A DNA stretch of 64,000 bases from Nicotiana tabacum (lineage: Eukaryota > Streptophyta > Magnoliopsida > Solanales > Solanaceae): contig NC_134089.1 of assembly GCF_000715075.1 (NCBI RefSeq), positions 103,733,157-103,797,156 of the forward strand, written 5' to 3'. Below are positions 44,412 to 56,456 of this stretch, piece after piece. Positions within the stretch are counted from its first letter, which is position 1; every line of letters begins with the position of its first letter. A program made the position numbers and the translations under genes. The notes beneath the pieces are model-generated. The model saw nothing but the letters and a program-made list of their open reading frames with translations. It was not told the origin of the DNA and did not search any database.

Positions 44412-47400
44412 CACGACTCCCTCCGAACTGGAAGAGGAGTAGCTTCCCAATTGCTGATGTTAGCACGTGGTCCGATGTACTGTATGTCTGCTCTGCTTGA
44501 CCCTTCCCCGGCCTCAACCATGTTTACTTCAACAAATACTTTCTCAAACACCTTATCCAAATTCCCATCCGCCTCAACTAACGAACCCGATATCTTTGCC
44601 AATGACTGTTTCTTGATATTCGGCCTGACGAAGGACCTGGACAATCGAGGAATTGGTTTAGGGAGCACCCAAGCTTTCTTCTTCAATTTACGGGCCTTTC
44701 TGACATCTGCCGCTGTTGGTTTGAACCCTAACCCAAAGGTGTCCAAATTTTTGGGCAAAGACACAGGTTGAGTAATGCCCTACAGTTCAACCCCCAAACC
44801 CTTCCCGGGCACGAACCCGTTATTCAATATTTCTGACACTACCATGACGGTCGTAGCTAACACCCTGGGACATGGCATGCTTTTACCTTCAGGCACCCTG
44901 CTCACCGGAACCATTTCGAGGATCTGATACACCCATGGCCCCTTATCATCTTCGGTCTCTATAAAGGGTACAATGGCATCATTCGCGGCGCATGTGGGAT
45001 CTTCCCCATGTAACACAATTTCTTGTCTGTCCCACTCGAATTTGATCATTTGGTGTAGTGTGGAGGGCACGGCTTTTGCCGCATGAATCCACGGTCGACC
45101 CAACAAAAGATTATAGGATACTGCAGCATCCAACACCTGAAATTCCATCGTGAACTCGACTGGGCCAATAGTCAATTCGAGTACAATATCCCCTACTGTG
45201 TTTGTTCCCCCTCCATCGAACCCTCGAACACAAATGCTATTTTTGCGGATTCTATCCTCATCAATCTTTAACTTGTTCAATGTGGATAACGTGCAAATAT
45301 TAGCGCTCGACCCGTTATCGATTAGTGCCCGAGTAACCATTGAACCTTCACATTTGACCGTCAAATAGAGAGCCTTGTTGTGTTCTGTGCCTTCCATAGG
45401 CAATTCATCATCAGAAAATGCTATCCAACACACTTCAAAGATCTTGTTGGCAATTATCTCTAAATGGTTTACTGAGATTTTGTCTGGCACATGAGCCTCA
45501 TTCAATATCTTCATTAAAGCTCGGCAATGCTCATCAGAGTGAATTAATAATGACAACAACGAGATTTGGGCCGGTGTTTTTCTCAGTTGATCAACAATGG
45601 AATAATCTTGTCCTTTCATCTTTTTCAGAAACTTTTCTACTTCCTCTTCCGTTACAGCTTTTTTAACTGGCACTGGATTGTCTTTTGCGCCCTTAGCTTT
45701 TCTCAACTCTTCAGGGGCGAAACAACGTCCTGACCGGGTCAGTCCCTGTGCTTCACAACTTTCTTTCTCAATTTCCTTTCCTTTGTATGTCACCACTACT
45801 TTGTCATATTTCCAGGGTACGGCTTTGCTATCAACCATGGGTAACTGGACTACCGGTTTTATGACAATCGGATCTATATAGACTCCCTTCACAACCACCA
45901 CGGGCGTGGATACTGACCTTGGTACCACTATCTTGATTGGCTCCTGCCTTTTCTCGGCCACAAACGGTCCCTTTCCCATTACTAGCACTGGCTTGTCTTC
46001 TACTGCTTTTAACTGAACCACTGGCCTTGCACTCACTGTTTTTTCTTTGGTTTCCGTAGAACAAATCACCATAACCACCTGCGAAGGTTTCTTAGGCTCT
46101 GCCCCCTTATGTATCAGTTCGATCATGTTGGCCTCATAATGCGCTGGCAACGGATTTTGATTGATGTTCGGGGCCTCTGGAGCCTGTACCTCAATACGAC
46201 GATTATCAATGAGCTCTTGGATTGTGTTTTTCAACTTCCAACATTTTTCAGTATCGTGCCCCAGCATCCCTGAGCAATACTCGCAGCTAACAGAGTGGTC
46301 CAGGTTTTTGGGAAGAGGATTTGGTGCTTTGGATTCAACTGGGGTCAACATCCCCAACTGTTTCAATCTGTGGAAAAGAGAAGTGTAAGATTCTCCCAGC
46401 GGGGTAAATGTTTTTTTGTTTGGGGCCTTCTCATTTCTAAAATCTTGGTTTGGGCGGAAGCTGGTTCCTGGTCTGTTAGCCCTGGGAGGTGGATAGGTGT
46501 TTTGTGGGTATGGCTGTGTATTTTGGGGACTTGGTGTACGCCATTGCGAGTGCACTGGGGGTTGAGTGTAGGTCTGGGCATGGTGAATAGAAAATTGTGG
46601 TTCTAGTGGTGGATAATAGTGTTGCGGTGGACCATATGAGGTATATTGATAGTTTGGGTGATGGGGTCTGGGTTGGTTGTAGTAGAGTGGACGGTTATTG
46701 TGCCTGGACCAAACATTAGCTTCAACTGCAGCAACTTCTTCTTTCTTCTTCTTTCCCAGCACACCACCAGTACCGCTTTGGATGGCCTGGGTGGTTGCTT
46801 TCAAAGCCGAGTAGCTCAAGATCTTGTTAGATTTCAATCCTTCTTCAATCATGGCTCCCATCTTTACCACTTCATTAAACGACTTCCCGATAGATGTCAC
46901 TAGATGACCAAAATAGGTAGGTTCCAATGTTTGCAAGAAGTAATCTACCATCTCACTTTCCCGCATGGGAGGATCAACCCTTGCAGCTTGTTCCCTCCAG
47001 CGGAAACCAAACTCTCTAAAACTTTCCCCAGGCTTCTTTTCTAGTTTCAACAATGACAGACGATCAGGGACTATTTCGAGGTTATATTGAAAATGGCCAA
47101 TGAATGCCTGGGCCAAATCATCCCATGTATACCATCGGCCGGGGTCTTGCCTCGTGTACCATTCTAGCGCTGACCCGCTCAGGCTTTGCCCGAAATATGC
47201 TATCAACAACTCATCTTTTCCCCCAGCCCCTCTCATTTTGCTACAAAAACCACGCAGATGGGCTACTGGGTCACTGTGCCCCTCATATAAGTCAAACTTC
47301 GGCATTTTAAACCCCGCAGGCAACTGTACATCAGGAAAAAGGGCACAAATCTTTGTATGCGACACTAACTTGGTTTCCTAAACCATGCATGTTCCTGAAG

Positions 47401-47918
47401 GATTGCTCCAGGCTTTTGACTTTACGAATCACCTCCTCTTGTTCTGCATTCTTAACCGGTTTCTCAACTTCTCCCGGGATTTCAAAATGGGGAGAGGAGG
47501 TATATGGCTCAGGCGCTTTGAAAGTGGGTTCGGGAGGGTAATATTGGGTGTCGTGAGCTTGGAATAGCGGCTCACTGGATGATCTATGTAGTGGAGCTGG
47601 GGGAGGTGCCACAAAGACGGGAACATTTGGTGGAGGAGGGTTTTGAGTGGGAGGTGGAGCTTGGGAATCATAAGCCTCTCTTCCCTGATAATAGTGATGT
47701 CTTAGGAAACTTGTTGAAGGACCGGGAGAGGGGTATTCCGGCGTGTGTACTTGTTGGAGGGTAGGAGTAACGGGTAGTTCTTGCCCCTTCTGGGCTCTAG
47801 CTAAGGCTATCTGCATTTCATTCATTTCTAGCCTCATTTTTTCCATTTTCTCCAGGGCTTCCTTCAACATCTGATTGGCCATTTTTTCTGACTCAACGCT
47901 GTTGTCTGACCCAGTCAT
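44412..47918 (-). pseudogene. gag-pro: gag-protease (exon 1) of element A
   Basis: Gag packages the RNA; the protease matures it. The frame starts at ATG 47918 with a coiled-coil segment (NQMLKEALEKMEKMRLEM), then a proline-rich region. A 1-nt shift near 47335-47345, at an A/G run, moves it into the long frame 47365-44780. That frame has the Gag core at residues about 50-190 (ALEWYTRQDPGRWYTWDDLA), a zinc knuckle CEYCSGMLGHDTEKC at about 365 with C-x2-C-x5-H-x4-C spacing, the protease site LIDNGSSANI at about 682, LLGRPWIHA about 100 residues later, and a G-patch-like end NNGFVPGKGLG. An in-frame TAG at 44780-44782 precedes a basic tail (RKARKLKKKAWVLPKPIPRL) that runs to the intron donor. 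DNGS replaces the usual DTG/DSG, as in other Tat elements. Confidence 0.93.
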
Positions 47919-48178
47919 GCTTTCTGGTATAGGACCTTTTGATCTTGTTTGATAATGGTACGGTGCCAGTACGCTCTAACAACTAACTGATATTGGAAAA
48001 ACAACAAACTTGTCAGTGTTAGAGTCTTAACAGATATTGTAATTGCACGTTAGGGGGATGCAATGCTCCTAGGCATTTAATCATTTCTAACATGCTTTTG
48101 CTCTGACCTCATGCATCATCCCAGCTTATTTTTGCTCTGACAAATATATATTCTTCTTCTTTTTTAAAAAAAATTACG
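47919..48178 (-). other. Spacer between ORF1 motif and gag, element A
   Basis: Short leader of gag, with a pyrimidine-rich run at 48140-48175 next to the class C motif. No coding content of its own. Confidence 0.5.
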
Positions 48179-48243
48179 GTCGAATCCTATAGAGATTGCC
48201 TACGTATCGTGACCCCGCACGAATCAGACCAAGCGTAGTTCGT
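48179..48243 (-). promoter_or_regulatory. Conserved hairpin motif, class C, element A
   Basis: In sense GAACTACGCTTGGTCTGATT, inner stem TCGTG/CACGA with loop CGGGGT, then TACGTAGGCAATC. Compared with class C in B and C (TCATG/CATGA), the third pair changed from A-T to G-C on both strands. Confidence 0.8.
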
Positions 48244-48444
48244 GCAGATAAATGTAAAAATATGGGTGGAAATAAAATGCTCAACTTTCATTAATAAACA
48301 GACTCTTACAAACTCGACATCTTTTGTTTTGGAAAGAAACTAACAAACGCAATCTGAAAGCAAACAAAAACTCTAAGCTGCAAACATACTCAATCCGGAC
48401 GTACAAAAGACTGACTCGACATGGTAGACACTCAAAGACACGGA

Positions 48445-50501
48445 CTATGCATATTCTAATGCTTCAAACTTAGGTATCCGCGGGGCGTCGTTCGGCCTCG
48501 CCGCGGGTCTAGGATCCAAATCCTTTTCAAGCTGCTCTAACTCATTCATGGTTCGCTTCACATAGATCATCACTGCTGAGATAAAAGTAGTACGGGTCAT
48601 GTCTTCACAAACCCGGCATCTCCTGACAATAGCATGAGCAATGGCTCTAATCCTGTCTTTTGTTTGCTTCTTTTCTATGAGCAAGCGTCTTATCTGATCG
48701 CTGCACGTCTTTAAAGCTCGGGAGTCTTGCAAGTGCTGGTCTTGCAGCTGTTGCACTTCTGCCTCCATTTGGGCTAACAAGTTGTAACAATGTCCGCTCT
48801 CAGTTTCGAAGTCTCTAGCCTGCCTAACCGCTCTACCTTCAAGGGCAACTACTTTTCTCTTTAAATTGACAACAATTTTCTCATGGTCCCTCTTCAACTG
48901 ATTCAAGTATTGGCGACGCTCTTCGGTTCTTGTCGCCCATTGTGCTTTGAGTTCTGCCATGACATTTTCAGCTTTTCCTAGCTCATCCCGCCATTCTCTG
49001 ACTTCGCTTTCCAATCTTTTCACCAATTATTCATCGGATCGGCTCCTCGGTTGCTTATCGATGGTTATCTTCAACTGTCGGACTTGGGCTTTAAGAGCGT
49101 CATTTTCTCTGGCTAGTCTATTCTTTTCACCTTGATCCTCGGCAACCTGTACACTGCTCTCGAATTTCAGACTCTCGACTTGTTGCTTTAATTTACCAAT
49201 CTCAACCCGATAGCTTTCTTCCTTTGCTAACCAATCCCACTGCTCTTGGGACGACTTGGCGAAATCTTCGAGATGAGGTCTTTTAGCCGGTCTTCCATAT
49301 GCCATGTCACCTCTGAACCATTCGTGATACCCTGGCGCAATTTCCCCTCTGACCCTATCAGACACACAAGTGTTTGCCATCAGATATTGACACTCACTCC
49401 AAATTTGACGAACCTCTTCCTCGGGGAATCGACCGTCAGGACTAATTTCGATCACTTGGGTACTTAAATCTTCATCTCTCGGTATTACTTGATATCTACC
49501 GAGTTGCCTCAGAACCCGATATGGTGCATAAGGTTGTATGATTTTGAGTCCCATTAACAAAAAATGCGGTCGGGCTGCTGGCATATATATGACTTCCTCG
49601 ACAGACAACCATCCATGCACCCACTGTATCTGGCTAGCCTCGAGGTTCCGAAATAATAATGCCCAAGCTGTGACTCCTTCAGGTAGACCAACCCCTTTGA
49701 TTCTCGTACAAAATTCCCATATACAAGTTTTCTCAGCCGAGCCATAACTCAATAACTGAGAGCGCGAGCACAAATGCTTAATCATCCATATTTGTAACAA
49801 TAGGTTACATCCCTCAAAAAATTTGCCCCCAGCTTTGCACGCAGTGAGAGCTCTGAAGATATCAGCCACAATCATAGGTGCTAAAGTGCTTTTCCCCATG
49901 GTTTGCAAAGTACTGACGACGCCTGCTATTTTCAAATCAATATTACCATCTTTCCTTGGGAATATTACGAGACCCAAAAAAGCTACCATAAATGCCACTC
50001 GCCTGTGTTTCTCCCATTTTTGTCGGCTATTTCTGCTGCAAAGCTTAAAGTCTGGATTATTGAACCCGCCCACATGTCCACATCTATCATACACGAAGCG
50101 GAAACTGCAGAAACCCTTTGCAAAATCTGGGTGATGAACTGTCCTGGGTACTTTCAAGGAATCCAGGAATTGATGTATGGTAATGGCTCTAGGAGCAATC
50201 AAGTATTTGAATCTCAATGGAGCTTGGTCACTTCCAATGTACCCCGCTATTTCTTCTATTGTTGGGGTGAGTTCAAAGTCTGAAAAATGAAACACATTAT
50301 GTGCCGAATCGCAATGGGCGACCAATGCCCTGATGATATCCCCCGAGGCTGAATGTCTAATAAATCCGGAAGGTCTTTCAAATATTTTCTCACTTCGTCT
50401 TGCCCTTCTTTGCCCAAATCATTCCACCACAATTGCAGCTCAAAAGGGATTTTGGTCATTATTGAAAAAGGCTCATTTATTGTTGTGCTCATCCTGCACA
50501 T
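48445..50501 (-). pseudogene. ORF1 of element A: DUF7745-like protein with coiled coils
   Basis: This is the additional ORF upstream of gag that characterises Ogre elements; its function is unknown. The reading begins at 50501 (or the second ATG, MSTTINEPF), covers FELQLWWNDLGKEGQDEVRK, shifts by one base in a G run near 50341, continues as a 432-residue frame to 49027, passes a TAA at 49027-49029 and continues in frame to 48445, about 685 residues in all. The first 300 residues resemble what I know as DUF7745 (FELTPTIEEIAGYIG, LVIFPRKDGNIDLKIAGVV, ADIFRALTACKAGGKFFEGC). From about residue 400 the sequence is heptad-rich, then has CRVCEDMTRTTF, conserved in B as CHECEDMTRTTF. No catalytic motif is visible. 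A structural or nucleic-acid-associated role is a guess. Confidence 0.85.
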
Positions 50502-51154
50502 TTATTAAAGCGTTTAAGCAAAAGAAAACTTTTATTTAACTCCAAAAACTACTATCTATATTATCGACTCAAAATTAACCCTATATTTTAAATGATGAAC
50601 TCAATTCTTAATTCTAATATTTTTAGATAAAAGACCCGATATTGCGACACGGCCTTCCTGCGCCTCAGGGGCAAAAATTTTAAGGCTGTGAAGGTCAAAA
50701 ATCAAAATACGACCAAAGGTGGTTGTTTATGCAAAGTCAGCCCTCCGGTGCCCCGTTTGGGAATATTTGGCTATTTATGACATAACAACATCACCTGACT
50801 TATTTATGACTCTTTTTTTTATTGTTTTTCAAATTAGGAAACTCACTATTGCAAACACGGTCTTTCAACGTCTCGGGGACGAAGATTTTTAAGGCTGTGT
50901 GGGTCAACTGGACCAAATCTTAAATATGACCCAAATGTGGCTGTTTATGCAAAGTCAGCCTTCCGGCGTCCCCTTCGGGAACATTCGGCTATGTCTTCAT
51001 AAAACAGCGTCACCCGACTTCTTAGAAATTTGACATATATATTTTGCTATTATTAGCAAAAGGGGAGGTTGGACACCACCCGACTTATTTATGGCAAAAT
51101 TAAAATTCTTGACATGTTTTTTTTTTTTGGCTTTTTTTTTTAGCAAAAAGGGGG
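50502..51154 (-). other. Leader of element A with a duplicated block of about 190 bp
   Basis: Two copies, about 50637-50815 and 50847-51028, share AAGGCTGTG, GTTTATGCAAAGTCAGCC, CCGGYG(C/T)CCCCTTCGGGAA or a near variant, and CACCCGACTT. Element B has one copy (62800-62935). The GGGAA-closing segment can fold (CCCC..GGGG type). No frame is conserved across the copies. Confidence 0.75.
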
Positions 51155-51220
51155 GTTGGACCCGATGAGGGTTGCCTACGTATCTCACATCCGGTGAGAA
51201 TCAAACCCGCGTAGTTCGGG
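51155..51220 (-). promoter_or_regulatory. Conserved hairpin motif, class D, element A
   Basis: In sense GAACTACGCGGGTTTGAT, inner stem TCTCAC/GTGAGA with loop CGGAT, then TACGTAGGCAACCC. Besides CTACG/CGTAG there is GGGTT/AACCC, giving a third possible helix. Confidence 0.8.
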
Positions 51221-52109
51221 CAAATTAACCGAACTATTTTAAAACATTACTCTTTTTCATTTTTATTTTTTTCCTGGCAAGACAATCTATTTTCCTTTTC
51301 TATTTTTGAAAAAGACAAAATAACGATTTTTTTTCATTTTCAACAAACAATAAAACAATCTATTTTTCCGGAAAAAAAATAATAATAAAAGACTCTTTTT
51401 TTTATTATATTTTTTAGTAAAACAAAATAAAATATTTTCCTTTTTTTTTCAAAATTTCGGCAGAGTTTCGCCAGTAATTGGTCATTGATTTTTTCTAAAA
51501 TAATCAATTAACTCCCTAACTGATATTCTTTTTCCCTTTTTTTTTCTTTTTTTTTCTTCAATTTTCCAACATTCCTGAGATTCAGAAACCGGTCAACATG
51601 CAAGTTCGAAACAAATATATGTACAGAGCAAGTAGGATGCATCAGAATGGTCTTTTCATTTTAGGTTGCTAGTCCTAGACGGACCCAACCCCTGTGTTGA
51701 GTCTCCCTAAGTCAAATATAACGTGATGCAAATAATCGTTCCTACTAGGGATCCGGCATGAGGTTTCGTTATACTAGGTTTATAACCTGGGTATATATTC
51801 TAGACTGTGTACCCGAGCGGACAACTCGAGTCGAGGAGGGGGCAACTTACCGGGAACAAAAGGCCATCCGGCTTCGTAACTTATCCGTCCTCTTTCTTAT
51901 TTCAGGTATTGACACTAACAGAATAGGGAGCCTCGACCAGCGAGCTTCTCCCCGGAGGTAAGAAGAGAAGGGTTTCGGCACAGTTTATATACAGTTCAGA
52001 TAATATCAAAGCGGTAAAAGACAACATTTAGTATGTTATGTCAGAACATGCAATATATATCAGATAATAAAGCCAAATATAACAATTATTCTAAGCTCGA
52101 ATTCTTGAA
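51221..52109 (-). other. 5' leader of element A between PBS and motif D
   Basis: It has T-rich runs at 51250-51570 and conserved blocks at 51670-51790 (CCTAGACGGACCCAACCC, ATCCGGCATGAGG) and 51970-52000 (TTTATATACAGTTCAGATAA), shared with B and C. The 67-codon plus-strand frame at 51758-51961 is antisense to the element and not considered a gene. Confidence 0.6.
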
Positions 52110-52154
52110 CCCTGAACTAGTGGTTCTGGGTTATCATCCCCAGCAGAGTCGCCA
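52110..52154 (-). other. Primer binding site of element A with extended tRNA-like sequence
   Basis: In sense TGGCGACTCTGCTGGGGAT begins four bases from the LTR. On the plus strand the sequence upstream of CAGAGTCGCCA reads CTGGG-TTATCATC-CCCAG, a T-arm-like hairpin directly before an acceptor-like strand ending CCA. The likely primer is tRNA-Arg, as reported for Ogre. Confidence 0.75.
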
Positions 52155-52158
52155 GAGC

Positions 52159-55100
52159 TGTCACACCTCCTTTTTCCGCCCTCGCGGGGGTACAGGAGTT
52201 TTTTCCAATTAAAGGACAGTCGAAACGGGATTTATTTCTTTATTTCAGAGTCGCCACTTGGGAGATTTAGGGTGTCCCAAGTCACCTATTTTAATCCCGA
52301 ATCGAGGAAAAGAATGACTCTGTATTATAGTCTGCGCACTAGAAATCCGGATAAGGAATTCTGTTAACCCGGGAGAAGGTGTTAGGCATTCCCGAGTTCC
52401 GTGGTTCTAGCACGGTCGCTTAACTGTTATATTCGGCTTGATTATCTAATATAATACGTATTATAAACTTATGTGCAAATTTTATCCCTTAGCCGCTTTT
52501 ATTATTCTTTTTATTTATTGTTATTATTTTACGAAAAATTGCAACATTGTGAAAACGTATTTCAAATCACGTCGCAATCAATTGCACCCGTGGTTATCGA
52601 CACATTTCGACTCCGTTGAGATTTAGATTTGGGTTACATAAATGCACACCCGTATTTAAGGAAATAACATTATTAAATACGCGCCTAGAGCGACTAGCAT
52701 GTCATTATTTTGGGTAGGGCCGTGAAATTTGCTAAAACGGCTCCTCCCTAATTCTAAGCAATTAACTGTACATTTATTGAGGGCCTCGAAATCTATACAT
52801 TTCATTAAGCGAGGCTCATCTCATTGCTTGGTTAATACAAATATTGATGAAAAAAAAGGAATTTTACTCTTAATTTCGAAATTTTAAATAAAATAAAAAT
52901 TCAACAACTAATATTCAAAATAAACAAATATAGCTAGATTAAAACTCAACATTGTTATTATTTTTTTAAAAAAATATTATTGAGATTAATTATTCACAAT
53001 CATTTGAAACTAGATTTAACCATAATTACTAAAGCTTATTAGAAAGTTTATTAGACTTAAACGTTCTTCTAATCTTGCTTAAGCTCAAGTCATGCCTTAA
53101 TGTCTAATTTACCATGTTTAATTTAAATTCATGTTTTAACTAAATTTAGCTACTTGTTCATGATCAACCTACAATCTTGAAGCCTTCATAACTAGTGAAT
53201 TAACCTGTTTTGCCGAACTGATTTATTACAGACTAACTTATGATATTATTTTCTTATTCCAGCTATTATTTAGTAATTCATGAAATAGCTTAAATACAAT
53301 CAACAAAAAGAAACAAAGAAAAAAAACGAAATTAAAACTTCAAATTTTCATTCTTCATATGTATTCATGCTTCATATTTCGGATTACAATAACCAGCTTT
53401 TCAGTTGTGTACCTGATATTGGAAGCAAAAGAAAATGAATATCAGAATCAGCAGCAGCAGTAAAATCAGTACAACACAGCAACAATAGCCCAGCAACAGT
53501 AACAAACTAGTGGAGTAGTAATCCAAAAAAAAAAATCTTCCAGCTTTGATGAAACAACAATTAATTCTGATTTCAAACAACAAAAGAAAGCAGAATATTT
53601 TTTTTTAGTTTTTTTTTATTTTGAAAGCTTAAATATTTTTCGGAATTTTCTATCTCTTAAATGTTCAGCCCTTTTCTCTCTCTTATTTTCAGATTTGTTT
53701 CTCTCTCTCGTATCTGTGTATTTTTTCTCTATCTCTCTGTATTCTTTTTTTGATTTCAAGACTTCACATATATAACCCATCCCATAAACCTTTCAATTAA
53801 TTAAAATCAATACTTTTTCTCTACCCAACCCATTATCTTCCCACTCATTCCCATTACATTAAATAAACATATCACACCACCCCATTTTATTTTGTCCCCC
53901 ATGCCTAACATAAAATAATGCAAGATTCCCCTTTAAATTAAATCTTGTCCTCCCTTTATATTAAATAATCATATCACAACCCACCACATTTCATTTTGTC
54001 CCCCATGCTTCAAATAAACAATTACAAAATGTACAATTCCTAAACTACCCCTTCCGACCTTACTGAAATTACCAAACTACCCCTGAACGTATTACAAATT
54101 TACCAAACTACCCATCAGCTATAACACATCAATTAATCAAACTTAACCAAAATATAGACAATATGATCAATTTCTAACAATGTTCAAACAACAATATGAA
54201 CACGGATAAACATCATAACAACAATATCACATGAACATGATTTTAACAACATTTCAACAACAAATCACATGAACACAAATTGAACAACCAAGAACAACTA
54301 AAATTTGATTGAACAATATTTTTGGCAACAACAAACCTATTTTTCGGATTTAAACAACAACAACAATCAAACAAGTATATTTAGATTCCTAAATTCAATA
54401 ATATTGAACTTAAAATCAACTCTAACAACATTACAACAAACAATTCTTATATTAAACTTTAAACAAGATTATGAGAACAATTCAAGAAATAATCATAAAT
54501 GGTAAACAAGAAATCAAACTATACAAAATTCGGATTCAAGATCATCCAAACATGAACATAAATGAATCTATTTTAACACAACAAACATGACGGATTAAAC
54601 GATTAAATCAATATATTCCTTTAACACAACTAAATTCTTTAAACAAATAACAAGATCGACGAAGAAACAATTATGAACTTAAACTTGAACTTAACAATAC
54701 TAACAATTCCTAACAATACATAAACACATGAAACAAATTGATGAAATAGTTAATTAAATTTCAATTTGAATCTAACAAACAACAAACTAACAAATATTCA
54801 CTTAAACAATAATACAAACATGAAATGAATATGAAAACAACTAATTAAACTTCTATTTTGAAATCTGAAAATTAATTTTAACAAAGCACATGAACATGAA
54901 CAAACTAGAAAAAATGATTTCAACGATAAACAACGAACAAAACAAGAATCAAATATTTAACGATTTTAACTTTTAGAAATATAAAAACGAAATATGGACA
55001 AAATAAAACTCAAAAATAACTAACCGGAGATGAATCAACGAAGAACTTTGATTGTAAACAAATCTGTCCGAGCCTCGACCAAAGCTCGAACAAATGACGA

Positions 55101-56218
55101 CGAAGACGAAGAGAAGATGAAGCAGCCCGTAGCTACTGCCGCGACGAGCAGCAGCAGCAGTCCGTCCAACACCTGCTGCGACGAGCAGCAGCAGCACGAC
55201 GTCAAGACAGCAGCACAGCGCAGACAGCCATGGACGACGACATGGTCGACGTCGAAGCTCGTCCATGGCTGTGTTCGTTTGGTTGTTTGGTTGAGACAGA
55301 AGCAGCAGCAGCTGGTCGACCATGGCAGCGGCAGTCCGTCGAGGAGGATGACGGGAAGACGACGCACCGGCAGAAGCAGCGGGGAGCAGAAACGGGCAGC
55401 AGTGCGCACAACGGAGGTTTGAGGAAGAAGATGAAGCAACGAAGAAACCATGGACGACGTCGACGGAAAAGATGAAGACGTGAAGATGGAGGGGAAGCCA
55501 TGGTTGGGGTGTAAGGTGGGGTAGCCATGGTTGTGTTTTTTTTTAAGCTTGGGGAAGATGATGAAAAGAGAGAAGAAGAAGATAGGAAAGGGGGGGTGGC
55601 GGATTGGTTAGGTCTTTTTAGGGTTTTCTTCTCTTTTTTTTGTTTTGTGTTGTTTGTAAGATAATAGGATGTTGGGTTATGGACTGGGTCGACCCAGTTC
55701 GAAATGGACTGGGTCGTAGGGAAGATTGGGCCATTTTTTGGGCCTTTGGCTTGAAATCGAAGAAGAGACCCAATTCCGACTTTCTTTATATTTTCGCTCT
55801 CTTTTCTTCTTTTATTTATCTAAAACTAAATTATAAAAATACTTAAACTATTATTAAGAACTAAATTAAGTTATAAAAGCGCAAATTAACTCTCAATAAC
55901 AATTAACTCACGATTAAGTATTAATTAAGCATAAAATTGTATATTTGGACATTAAATGCTAAAAATGCAAACGATGCATATTTTTGTAATTTTTAATTTT
56001 TGTAAAACAAATTTAATCACTAACAATTGTAGAATTAAATCCTACATGCAAAACGCGACATATTTTTGTATTTTTTATTAATTTAGCAAATAAACATGCA
56101 CAGACAAATACAAATAATTATTAAAAATATCACAAAATTGCACATCAAAGAAAAATCATTTTATTTTTGAATTTTTTTGGGAGTAATTCTCATATTGGGC
56201 AAAAATCACGTGCTTACA
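52159..56218 (-). repeat. 5' LTR of element A, 4060 bp
   Basis: Identical in organisation to the 3' LTR, lacking 128 bp between two CTCATT/ATTGCTTGG borders (at about 52822) and 45 bp of CAG/GGC triplet sequence (at about 55217). The TATA box is at 53767-53776. The primer-like 11-mer CAGAGTCGCCA at 52246-52256 is 102 bp from the true PBS. Confidence 0.97.
53767..53776 (-). promoter_or_regulatory. TATA box of element A 5' LTR
   Basis: In sense GGGTTATATATGTGAAG, about 2.45 kb into the LTR, leaving an R/U5 of about 1.6 kb. This would drive the genomic RNA. An unusually long U3 contains the triplet-rich block. Confidence 0.55.
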
Positions 56219-56223
56219 ATTGG
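56219..56223 (+). other. Right target site duplication of element A
   Basis: ATTGG, immediately after the LTR end GCTTACA. Element B coding sequence resumes here with TTTAAGACTGGGCCGAAG, the start of its RT exon. Confidence 0.97.
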
Positions 56224-56285
56224 CTTTAAGACTGGGCCGAAGATTCCTCATGCATGTCATGTCATTGAAACCAGCATAAAAAGAA

Positions 56286-56456
56286 CTGTACAGAGAAGAA
56301 AAAAAAACAAAAATAATACCATCAGGAGTGGTGGAAAGGGAAATTGCATTTCATTAAAATAAAGGATACCAGGGTTTGTACATCAACAAATAAAAAATAA
56401 ATGTCTGGGTCACAATCCTGGAATGATTCAGATAGAAGGAAAACAAAACAAACTAC
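56286..56456 (-). other. Intron of element B, 171 nt
   Basis: In sense the donor is GAGTCTTG|GTAGTTTG, the acceptor TTTCTTCTCTGTACAG|TTC. The upstream frame ends TGG TAG across the donor, exactly as in element A, and the phase is the same. A branch-like TTTAATGAAATGC is shared with A. Confidence 0.8.

Larger units (their letters stand above)
33348..56218 (-). mobile_element. Element A: full-length young Ogre retrotransposon, 22,871 bp
   Basis: LTRs at 33348-37583 and 52159-56218, both TG...CA, with a 5-bp target duplication ATTGG. The internal region of 14.6 kb has, in sense, PBS, leader, ORF1, gag-protease, intron, RT-RNase H-RNase H-integrase, arrays and PPT. The LTRs differ by scattered substitutions, about 1 percent by eye, plus one 128-bp and one 45-bp length difference. 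The size, extra ORF upstream of gag, intron between protease and RT, and 3' UTR arrays are the defining Ogre traits. Nonsense changes and frameshifts in ORF1, gag, protease tail, pol and integrase mean this copy could move only with proteins from others. Confidence 0.96.
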
